Positions 15,907 to 22,953 of a DNA stretch of 64,000 bases are shown one piece after another (the stretch's first letter is position 1; each line of letters begins with the position of its first letter). Below the pieces are notes generated by a model. That model saw only the letters and a list, made by a program, of their open reading frames with translations. It did not search any database and was not told where the DNA came from. Source of the DNA: CAYWVO01 sp964461835 (GTDB taxonomy: Bacteria; Zixibacteria; MSB-5A5; WJJR01; JAJRUJ01); the NCBI GenBank assembly GCA_964461835.1, contig CAYWVO010000002.1, forward strand, positions 1 to 64,000, read 5' to 3'. The translations under genes and the position numbers were made by a program.

Positions 15907-16446
15907 ATGAGCATGGCTGTCAGTGAGAATAGGACTGGCGAGTATGTCGTTTTGGCGCGAATCGGGAGACCCCGGGGCGTGCGCGGGCATTTTTACATCT
16001 GGCCGATTGCCGACAATCTGGAGCGGTTTGAAGCGTTGAGGACCATCTACTTGGTCAACCGGCGCGGTCGGCTTGCCGTGGAGGTGGAGGCGTTCGAAAT
16101 TATCTCCGGCAAGCCCATCCTCAAGGTGCGAGGCATCGATACACCGGAGGATGCCCGCGCCTGGAATACCGGTACGCTGGAGATCGACGAAGCCGAACGA
16201 ATCTCGTTACCGGAGGGCGAGTATTTTCACGACCAGTTGGAGGGATTGACGGTCGTTGATCCGGGGGGTAACACGGTCGGCACGCTGACCAAAGTGCTGG
16301 AAACCCCGGCGAACGACGTGTATGAATGCCGGACTACGGACGGGCGGGTAATCTTGATCCCCGCCGTGGAAGATTTTATCCTGGAAATCGACCTTAATGA
16401 GGGAACGATGAAAATCGACCCCGTGCCCGGTTTGCTGGAAGACTGA
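15907..16446 (+). CDS. rimM: Ribosome maturation factor RimM
   Basis: RimM binds S19 and helps mature the 30S head. The 179-residue protein has the N-terminal RimM beta barrel (VLARIGRPRGVRGHFYIW) and a C-terminal PRC-barrel (YFHDQLEGLTVVD, ILIPAVEDFILEID). ATG 15907 and ATG 15913 are both possible starts; neither has a strong ribosome site. It lies 21 bp after rpsP and 13 bp before trmD, the usual order. Confidence 0.95.
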   Translation: MSMAVSENRTGEYVVLARIGRPRGVRGHFYIWPIADNLERFEALRTIYLVNRRGRLAVEVEAFEIISGKPILKVRGIDTPEDARAWNTGTLEIDEAERISLPEGEYFHDQLEGLTVVDPGGNTVGTLTKVLETPANDVYECRTTDGRVILIPAVEDFILEIDLNEGTMKIDPVPGLLED

Positions 16447-16459
16447 ATGAGTATCAACG

Positions 16460-17176
16460 ATGCGTATTGATGTTGTCAGCATTTTTCCCGAACTGTTCGG
16501 CGAGTTTTTTGCCGTCTCGCTTATGGGGCGGGCGCGGGAATCCGGTATACTGGCAACCACTGCGCATGATTTGCGGTCGTGGACCACCGATAAACATCAC
16601 GTGGTGGACGATACGCCGTTCGGCGGTGGTGGCGGGATGGTGATGATGGCTGAGCCGATTGTGACGGCAGTCGAGGATTTGCGGAAAAACTCCGGGTCGG
16701 CAAAAGTAATTATTCCTACCGCGCGTGGTCCCTTGTTCAAGCAGGATGATGCTAATCGACTGGCCGAGAGTGAGCATTTGATTTTCGTGTGCGGCCATTA
16801 TAAAGGAATCGATGAGCGGGCATTTGAGATACTGGGAGCCGAACGGTTCTCCATCGGCGATTACGTGGTGACCGGGGGAGAGTTGCCGGCAATGGTGATC
16901 ATTGACGCCGTGGTTCGGCGCATTCCGGGTTTTTTGGGCAATGAAGATTCCGCGGCAGGTGACTCATTTGCATTGACTGACGAACAACAGCATACGCCCT
17001 TACTCGGTCCGCCGGTATACACCCGTCCCGCGGAATTTCGCGGATTAACCGTGCCGGAGGTTTTGATTTCCGGGCATCATGCGAAAGTAGATGAGTGGCG
17101 GCTGGCAGCAGCACTGAAGGCGACCCGGGAATATCGGCCTGATTTGCTGCGCAGAACAAAGTCGGCTATAAATTGA
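16460..17176 (+). CDS. trmD: tRNA (guanine37-N1)-methyltransferase TrmD
   Basis: TrmD is a SPOUT-fold dimer that makes m1G37 in tRNAs and prevents frameshifting. The 238 residues show MRIDVVSIFPELF, DDTPFGGGGGMVM, the knot region SIGDYVVTGGELP and YTRPAEFRGLTVPEVL. The segment usually written CGRYEGIDER is CGHYKGIDER here, replacing Arg and Glu; from memory this form is normal in Bacteroidota-like TrmD. Start ATG 16460 is fixed by the conserved first residues. A structured leader for rplS begins soon after the stop. Confidence 0.96.
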   Translation: MRIDVVSIFPELFGEFFAVSLMGRARESGILATTAHDLRSWTTDKHHVVDDTPFGGGGGMVMMAEPIVTAVEDLRKNSGSAKVIIPTARGPLFKQDDANRLAESEHLIFVCGHYKGIDERAFEILGAERFSIGDYVVTGGELPAMVIIDAVVRRIPGFLGNEDSAAGDSFALTDEQQHTPLLGPPVYTRPAEFRGLTVPEVLISGHHAKVDEWRLAAALKATREYRPDLLRRTKSAIN

Positions 17177-17200
17177 GAGAAATGATTGACGGGGAGAGGA

Positions 17201-17257
17201 CCGTACCGGAAATTGCCGGTAGGCCCGGTTTCGCCCGTCCGGGTAATACGGGAGGAG
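17201..17257 (+). promoter_or_regulatory. Candidate structured leader RNA of rplS
   Basis: Between trmD and rplS the RNA can form a three-way junction. P1 is CCGTA 17201-17205 with TACGG 17247-17251, P2 is CCGG 17206-17209 with CCGG 17216-17219, and P3 is CCCGG 17224-17228 with CCGGG 17239-17243. P1 ends where the GGAGGAG ribosome site (17251-17257) begins, so folding could limit access to it. Autoregulatory L19 leaders are known in other phyla; this one is assigned only from position and pairing. Confidence 0.5.
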
Positions 17258-17260
17258 AAC

Positions 17261-17614
17261 ATGAGCGAAGAATTATTGCGATCCGTTGAGAAGAATTCGC
17301 TCACCAATCGGAAAGTGGATTTTGCTCCGGGAGATACAGTTCGGGTGCAGGTCAAGATTAAAGAGGGTGACAAGGAACGTCCGCAGGTGTTTCAGGGAGT
17401 GGTGCTTCAGCGTCGCGGCAGCGGAACGGGTGAGACATTTACGGTGCGGAAAGTCAGTTCCGGGATCGGTGTCGAACGTATTTTCCCGCTGCATTCACCC
17501 AATATTGAAAGCATTCGGGTGGTTCGACGGGGCAAGGTCCGTCGGGCACGGCTGTATTATCTCCGCGGACGAAGAGGTAAATCGGCACGAATCAAGGAAC
17601 GCGAACGGTCGTAA
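17261..17614 (+). CDS. rplS: 50S ribosomal protein L19
   Basis: L19 lies at the 30S-50S interface. The 117 residues contain DFAPGDTVRVQVKI, RPQVFQGVVLQRRG, TFTVRKVSSGIGVER and FPLHSPNIESIRVVR, all standard. ATG 17261 follows GGAGGAG directly. The C-terminus is basic (RGRRGKSARIKERERS). The 5' region can fold into the three-way junction described above. Confidence 0.97.
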   Translation: MSEELLRSVEKNSLTNRKVDFAPGDTVRVQVKIKEGDKERPQVFQGVVLQRRGSGTGETFTVRKVSSGIGVERIFPLHSPNIESIRVVRRGKVRRARLYYLRGRRGKSARIKERERS

Positions 17615-17621
17615 ATGCGTG

Positions 17622-18269
17622 ATGAACAATCACACTGAGGGAATCGATCTCTGGCGCTACGAGCGGCAATTTTATGACCGAGGGCTAACCCGTGTGGCCG
17701 GCGTGGATGAAGTCGGCCGCGGCCCACTGGCCGGACCGGTAGTCGCCTGCGCGGTTATCCTCCCGGGTGGGTTTGACGGTGACGGGATCGATGATTCCAA
17801 GGTTCTTACGGCCGAGCGCCGGCTGAAAGCATTCCCGCATATCACTGAAAGGTGCCTTGCCTGGGCGGTGGGTTGCGTGGATGTGGAGACAATCGACCGC
17901 ATTAACATTTTTCAGGCTTCCCTGTTGGCTATGCGCAAGGCTCTCGCTGACCTGCCGGTTAAACCAGAGGCGGTCATCGTTGACGGTAACCACAAAATCC
18001 CCCAATTGACAATTCCGCAGGTGCCGGTGGTCAAAGGAGACAGCCGGAGCATTTCTGTAGCCTGCGCTTCGATTCTGGCCAAGGAAGTTCGCGACCGTTT
18101 GATGGAAGAGCTCGATCACCAATATCCCGGTTTCGGTTTTGCCTCACATAAGGGATACGCAACCCCCGAACATCTCCGTGCCCTTGCCGAACATGGGCCG
18201 GTAGCGGTACATCGCAAGTCATTTCGCACGATCAAGCTACGCGATCAGGAAGAGTTGGATTTATACTAG
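17622..18269 (+). CDS. rnhB: Ribonuclease HII
   Basis: RnhB cuts RNA in RNA-DNA hybrids and starts removal of misincorporated ribonucleotides. The 215-residue protein has VAGVDEVGRGPLAGPVVACA with the D-E-G signature, DDSKVLTAERR, and VDGNHKIPQ followed by KGDSRS. The C-terminal block YPGFGFASHKGYATPEH is typical. I chose ATG 17622, 7 bp after rplS; a GTG immediately before it is an alternative. Frames open further upstream overlap rplS and are not part of the protein. Confidence 0.95.
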   Translation: MNNHTEGIDLWRYERQFYDRGLTRVAGVDEVGRGPLAGPVVACAVILPGGFDGDGIDDSKVLTAERRLKAFPHITERCLAWAVGCVDVETIDRINIFQASLLAMRKALADLPVKPEAVIVDGNHKIPQLTIPQVPVVKGDSRSISVACASILAKEVRDRLMEELDHQYPGFGFASHKGYATPEHLRALAEHGPVAVHRKSFRTIKLRDQEELDLY

Positions 18270-18278
18270 AGGCCATCA

Positions 18279-18647
18279 ATGTCCGTGAAACGACAGAATT
18301 TGGGGCGTCGCGGTGAGAAAATAGCGGAAGAACATCTTCACGACAAAGGCTACCACATCCTGCATCGACATTATCGCGCCGGGCGCAAAGAGATCGATCT
18401 CATTGCCCGCGATGGGTCGACAATTGTTTTCATTGAGGTAAAGACCGCGGCAACTGACACTTTTGGTCCGCCGGAACTATGGGTTACCCCCCGCAAACAG
18501 CAGGCACTAGTCCGGGCGGCGCGCGGATTTTTGGCTCGGCATGACTGCGGCGCGGCAGATTATCGTTTTGATGTTATCGGAGTGACCCTGGATACCAGTG
18601 GTCCCAGCGTGCAGCATATCGAGGGGGCCTTTGTGGCCCGATATTAA
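18279..18647 (+). CDS. yraN: YraN/UPF0102 family protein
   Basis: A 122-residue protein of the restriction-endonuclease-like fold that usually follows rnhB. Landmarks are LGRRGEKIAEEHLHDKGY, the acidic metal-site pattern EIDLIARDG, FIEVKTA, and FDVIGV near the C-terminus. The biochemical role of the family is not settled. It lies 9 bp after rnhB and closes the ffh run; a gene in the opposite direction follows. Confidence 0.92.
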   Translation: MSVKRQNLGRRGEKIAEEHLHDKGYHILHRHYRAGRKEIDLIARDGSTIVFIEVKTAATDTFGPPELWVTPRKQQALVRAARGFLARHDCGAADYRFDVIGVTLDTSGPSVQHIEGAFVARY

Positions 18648-18680
18648 TGGGGATGAAAAGAACTGCGGTAAATCGGGTTT

Positions 18681-19040
18681 CTAGGGGGCACTGAGCGTGT
18701 CGGATTCATCCAGGTTTTCTTTGCGGCGTTCCAATTCTGCGAGAATATCTTCCCACACCACCGCCCATTGTTCCGGATTATCGTCGTACGCTTTTAACAT
18801 CCCGGTGACATCGTCGAAGTTCGTGTTATATGCCTCCAGTACCGAGTCGCGACGCGCATCATACTCCGGTGTGCCGATGCCGGCTTGTTCCGCAATCATT
18901 TCCAGATCGACATACAGTTGAACGAACGTCTCCCGATCCAATGGCGGTCCGGAAGATTCTGGGCCTTGACATACGGTAAGAACGGCGATAACCGCGATGG
19001 CAATGACCAGCCCCACAATGATCAATATTTTCGTCTTCAT
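18681..19040 (-). CDS. Small membrane-anchored or lipoprotein-like protein
   Basis: The 119-residue product begins MKTKILIIVGLVIAIAVIAV followed by LTVCQG, a signal anchor with an imperfect lipobox. The soluble part is acidic and helical (FVQLYVDLEMIAEQAG, YDARRDSVLEAYN, PEQWAVVWEDILAELE). The layout resembles DUF4296-type lipoproteins of Bacteroidota, which is a tentative comparison. It lies downstream of rqcH on the same strand, convergent with yraN. Confidence 0.6.
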   Translation of the reverse strand: MKTKILIIVGLVIAIAVIAVLTVCQGPESSGPPLDRETFVQLYVDLEMIAEQAGIGTPEYDARRDSVLEAYNTNFDDVTGMLKAYDDNPEQWAVVWEDILAELERRKENLDESDTLSAP

Positions 19041-19098
19041 TCAGCCTCATCCCGAGTTGCGTAATATCGTTCTATTATACACCCGAGAGTTCCCGTGA

Positions 19099-20826
19099 TC
19101 AACTTGAATCTCTACGTTCCTGGTACCCGGGGGGTGGGGCCGGCTCGACCATGAGGGTGTTCTCGCGCAGCAGATTGACCAGCCCCGGAGGTGCATTTCG
19201 GGGCTTGCGCACATATCTCATTTCAGTATAGGCAACATCCACCGCCCCCGAGCTGCGGGCATCGGAGAAAAAGGCGGCGATTTGGGCCGCCTGCCGCAAG
19301 ATTTCCCCTGATGGTTTTTGTCCCGGCTGGTCCGATCGCAACAGGACATGCGCGCCTTTGACCTGCCGGGCATGGAAAAACAGATCGGTTTTGACACTAT
19401 GATGGAGAGTTAACTCGTCATTGTCTCGTGCTGAACGCCCGACCCGAACCACATAGTGCTCGCCGAGCCGGTATTCCCGATAGGGCTTTCTGACTGTTTG
19501 TGCCCGTGGCTGACTGGGTGCACCGCTTTCCGGAATGGGTAATCTCAATTTTTTCAGCCTTTGCTTCCACGTCTGTTCCTGTACGCCATCCACTCCGGTG
19601 TGTGGATCATCCTGCTGTTGCCAATATCCCGCTATTTCATCGAGTGTATCGGTAATCGTTTGCAGTCGTTTTCGCTCCTGTTGCAAGGCTTCGCGCGCGG
19701 CTAACGCCCGCCGATGTTTTTTGAAGTACCGTTCGATGTTTTGTTGCACGCTGGCTTTGGGATCCAGCGGGATACTGACCGTTTGATCCTCGCGGTACGG
19801 ATCCGGCAAAGCGACTTCCTCCTGCCCTTTCCGAATCCGCCCCCGATGAATGGAAAGTGTTTCGGCGAATACACGGTACTGCCCTGCCTTCGCGGCGTGC
19901 TTCTCTCGCTCGCTGAGGGCATCTAGAGCTTTGCGTGTCTTTTTTCGCTGTCGTTTTATGAACCGCTGCCATTTTGTCTGCTGGTCGACAGTTTCTGTTT
20001 TTTGCAGGTTCGCCGTTACCCGGCGAAGCAGTAGTTCATTGACGGTTACCGAGTCATTCCCCCTACCCAAGTCAACAATACGTTCCCTGGTCGGATCAAT
20101 AATAAGTTTCGTGTGCGGATTGACAAATTCCCTGATGCGGGCCTTCAGGTTCGCAAAATATTCCCACTGCTTCACGAGAGTAGAGGGAAACTTCGATTTG
20201 TCCGCAGGAATAATTATCGAGGCAAGTTCTGAATCAATCCCCCAAACATGACGTTGCAGGAAATCCGAAATACTGCCTGTACCGGATTCGGCCATGCGGG
20301 CAAGAAATATGGGAAACGTCATTTGCAGTGGATCGAGCAGATCGAGCGGTTCCGGTGGGATATATTGGTTCCCGCGGCGAAAATTCCGCGTTGACCGGTC
20401 TGTTTCGAGGATTTGCCCGGCCCGGTCAGTGAGGACAGTCAATGGGCGGGGACCCATTAAGTGTAAAATGAGGCGCATGACTCCTTGCAGACCCTCCTCG
20501 CGCCGCTCGGCGATGTGCATTTCCAATCGGCGATCGTCGCTGGCCGCCGTCATACCGGTTAAGTATTTATTGCGCAGCCGGTTGAACTTCTCAGTGGGGA
20601 TGTATTCACCCGGCAGGATCGTCAAGTCAGATTTATGCTCGATCCAGTAGGGGGCAGCAACCCCAGTGGCATTGGGCAGAAGCAGGTAGCGATCTCGTCT
20701 TCCGGTCAAGTGCATGACCAACACAGGAATATCCGGATAGAAGAGAAACCGCCGGATACGCATGCCGGCCATCGTTGCCTGTGCCTCCCCGGCCCATGTA
20801 TAAAGGAATAATCCCGCTACTTTCAT
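19099..20826 (-). CDS. rqcH: NFACT-family ribosome quality control protein (RqcH-like)
   Basis: RqcH binds stalled 50S-peptidyl-tRNA complexes and directs alanine tailing. The 575-residue protein shows an NFACT-N domain (about 1-170, with the DR pair in SDDRRLEMHI), a long helical coiled-coil middle (about 270-420) and a C-terminal NFACT-R domain with YREYRLGEHYVVRVGR, DNDELTLHHSVKTDLFF and HARQVKGAHVLLR. The N-terminus is divergent from Firmicutes relatives. It is divergent from yicC-gmk-rpoZ; in Bacillus the corresponding gene also neighbours yicC and gmk. GAGG lies about 9 bp before the ATG. Confidence 0.85.
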   Translation of the reverse strand: MKVAGLFLYTWAGEAQATMAGMRIRRFLFYPDIPVLVMHLTGRRDRYLLLPNATGVAAPYWIEHKSDLTILPGEYIPTEKFNRLRNKYLTGMTAASDDRRLEMHIAERREEGLQGVMRLILHLMGPRPLTVLTDRAGQILETDRSTRNFRRGNQYIPPEPLDLLDPLQMTFPIFLARMAESGTGSISDFLQRHVWGIDSELASIIIPADKSKFPSTLVKQWEYFANLKARIREFVNPHTKLIIDPTRERIVDLGRGNDSVTVNELLLRRVTANLQKTETVDQQTKWQRFIKRQRKKTRKALDALSEREKHAAKAGQYRVFAETLSIHRGRIRKGQEEVALPDPYREDQTVSIPLDPKASVQQNIERYFKKHRRALAAREALQQERKRLQTITDTLDEIAGYWQQQDDPHTGVDGVQEQTWKQRLKKLRLPIPESGAPSQPRAQTVRKPYREYRLGEHYVVRVGRSARDNDELTLHHSVKTDLFFHARQVKGAHVLLRSDQPGQKPSGEILRQAAQIAAFFSDARSSGAVDVAYTEMRYVRKPRNAPPGLVNLLRENTLMVEPAPPPGYQERRDSS

Positions 20827-21050
20827 GCCATCTGCCTCGCCGGCAATGTCGGCTTATCCGCCGGGCCGATCCAGTGAAATGGGGCATGCCCCGAAATCTT
20901 GGGTATCGGCGCTTCCAACTTGCTGTTGCGGAGTGAAATATACAATTTCCAATTCGGCAATATAGTATTTATGGACAGCGCAGTTGGGATTAAATTTGAC
21001 TTTAGATTGCCGACACCGTAAAATCATGACTCCCGCGAACGAGGTATAGT

Positions 21051-21929
21051 ATGATACGGAGTATGACAGGATTTGGTCGAGGTGAGGCAGAGGCTAACGG
21101 CCACAAGGCCACGGTCGAGCTTTCTTCGGTAAACGGGCGGTATCTTGAAACGCAAGTCCGACTGCCGCGCGGCTTTAATATCCTCGAGTCACCGTTCAAA
21201 GAGAAAATTGCCGGCAAGTTTTCCCGCGGGAAGATTTCCTGTACCCTGGCATGGGAATCTCCACCGGAGGCTGTCGGTGACGTTTCGTTAAACGAGCCGA
21301 TGGCCCGGATGTATCAAGAGGTTTTCCAACAGATTAAGGATAAACTCGATCTTCCCGGCGAGGTGACTGTCGCCGATTTTGTCACTTTACCGGAGGTTTT
21401 CCATTACCGGGCGGCCGAGCCGGACCTGGAGTTTGTCCAACGCCTTGGTGAGCAAGCCCTTGCTGGCGCTATTGACGGTCTTCGGCTAATGCGTCAGGCC
21501 GAAGGGGAGAGATTACAATCCGATTTGCAAAAGCGGATCGAGATGGTGATTGCGTCGGTGGCGGCAATTGAGAAGTTCTCCCAAGGTAACGTGGAGGTGT
21601 ACCGGGAAAAACTCCGTGCCCGAATCAAGGAGCTTTTTGGCGATAATGGCTATGACCCCCAACGTTTAGCCGAGGAAGTCGCCTATTTCGCCGAGCGTTC
21701 CGATATCACCGAAGAATGTGTACGTTTGAAAATTCACGCCGACCATTTTGGTGAGGCAATCACCGGCGCGGAATCGGTGGGCCGTCGGCTGAATTTCCTG
21801 ACCCAGGAAATGGTGCGAGAAGCCAATACCATCGGCTCGAAAGCTGGTTCGGCTGATATTTCGTCCCGTATTGTGCGGGTGAAGGAAGAACTGGAAAAAA
21901 TCCGCGAACAGATCCAGAACGTGGAATAA
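21051..21929 (+). CDS. yicC: YicC family endoribonuclease-like protein
   Basis: The 292-residue protein carries the family ends: MIRSMTGFGRGEAEANG with SVNGRYLETQVRLPR at the N-terminus, and YFAERSDITEECVRL, FLTQEMVREANTIGSKA at the C-terminus. YicC proteins are ring-forming ribonucleases implicated in small RNA turnover. It is 8 bp upstream of gmk and starts the yicC-gmk-rpoZ-topA set. Confidence 0.93.
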   Translation: MIRSMTGFGRGEAEANGHKATVELSSVNGRYLETQVRLPRGFNILESPFKEKIAGKFSRGKISCTLAWESPPEAVGDVSLNEPMARMYQEVFQQIKDKLDLPGEVTVADFVTLPEVFHYRAAEPDLEFVQRLGEQALAGAIDGLRLMRQAEGERLQSDLQKRIEMVIASVAAIEKFSQGNVEVYREKLRARIKELFGDNGYDPQRLAEEVAYFAERSDITEECVRLKIHADHFGEAITGAESVGRRLNFLTQEMVREANTIGSKAGSADISSRIVRVKEELEKIREQIQNVE

Positions 21930-21937
21930 TTGCCGGC

Positions 21938-22615
21938 ATGGCGCCTAATTCTTCACAGGGTGCGACAACGGACGGCAGATCGCGTGATCGGCGGCGATCC
22001 GGGCTGCTGGTGGTCATTTCCTCGCCTTCGGGTGGGGGGAAATCGACGGTTTGCCGACGTCTGTTGAGGCGAGATCCAGAAATGATGTACTCGGTGTCGG
22101 CGACGACCCGGAAACGGCGGCGGGGCGAGCGAAACGGGATCCATTACCAGTTTGTGACAACAAAACGGTTCAAGGAAATGATTGCGCGAAACCAATTGGC
22201 TGAATATGCTCAGGTTCACGGGTATCTCTATGGGACACCGAAGGTTAATATTAGAGACGCACTGAGGCTGCGGCGGGTGCTGCTTTTTGATCTGGATATT
22301 GTCGGGGGGCTGGCGATCAAACGGCGCTACCCGGATGCCGTACTGATATTTCTGGAACCGCCGTCACGGGAGGCCTTGCGCGAACGATTGATTGAACGAG
22401 CGACGGAGGACGCGTCTGCAGTCCGCAAGCGGCTGACGCGGGCGCGCAAGGAATTGCCTTTCTGGCGGTTATACGACTATGTGGTGGTAAATGACGAATT
22501 GACCGATACCGTTAGTGATTGTGCGGCAATAATTAGGGCGGAACGACTCCGCTCGGAGCGGGCACAGGGGTACAAAACGAAATTATCGCGTTCGCTTGAT
22601 ACATTGGAGGATTGA
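21938..22615 (+). CDS. gmk: Guanylate kinase
   Basis: Gmk phosphorylates GMP to GDP using ATP. The 225-residue protein has the P-loop SSPSGGGKST, the GMP-binding SATTRKRRRGERNGIHY, and YGTPKVNIRDAL. There is an N-terminal extension of about 20 basic and polar residues before the core begins at LLVVISSPSG; a later start cannot be excluded but the ATG at 21938 is 8 bp after yicC. rpoZ follows after 3 bp. Confidence 0.95.
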   Translation: MAPNSSQGATTDGRSRDRRRSGLLVVISSPSGGGKSTVCRRLLRRDPEMMYSVSATTRKRRRGERNGIHYQFVTTKRFKEMIARNQLAEYAQVHGYLYGTPKVNIRDALRLRRVLLFDLDIVGGLAIKRRYPDAVLIFLEPPSREALRERLIERATEDASAVRKRLTRARKELPFWRLYDYVVVNDELTDTVSDCAAIIRAERLRSERAQGYKTKLSRSLDTLED

Positions 22616-22618
22616 TCC

Positions 22619-22840
22619 ATGGTCTTACGGCCGTTGGAACCACTGGATGAACATACCAAAAGCCGGTATGAGGCCGTGCTTATTGCTGCGGCAAGAGCTC
22701 GGCAGATTAACACCGAGAAGCTCGCGGCGGAAGAGCGGGGTGACGATCTGGTCTCCGATTTGAAAAAGGTCAAGGTCACGTCGCAGGCCTTGCGTGAGCT
22801 GCTGGATGGAGAATTGGAGTTTCAACGGGTGGAAGAATAG
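22619..22840 (+). CDS. rpoZ: DNA-directed RNA polymerase omega subunit
   Basis: Omega is the small subunit that helps fold and hold beta-prime. The 73-residue protein contains SRYEAVLIAAARARQIN, the core omega helix motif, and then KKVKVTSQALRELLDGE. The position directly after gmk is the standard one. Start ATG 22619 overlaps GGAGG-containing sequence at the end of gmk. Confidence 0.92.
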   Translation: MVLRPLEPLDEHTKSRYEAVLIAAARARQINTEKLAAEERGDDLVSDLKKVKVTSQALRELLDGELEFQRVEE

Positions 22841-22953
22841 CCCGCAACTCCCGATATTCTGTTTAGCGACCGTCGGTAACGCACCGACGGTCGTCGAATA
22901 TCAGACGCACCCAAGGCGAACGGCGAAACGCGGTAAGAACAGGGGAGTGGGTT

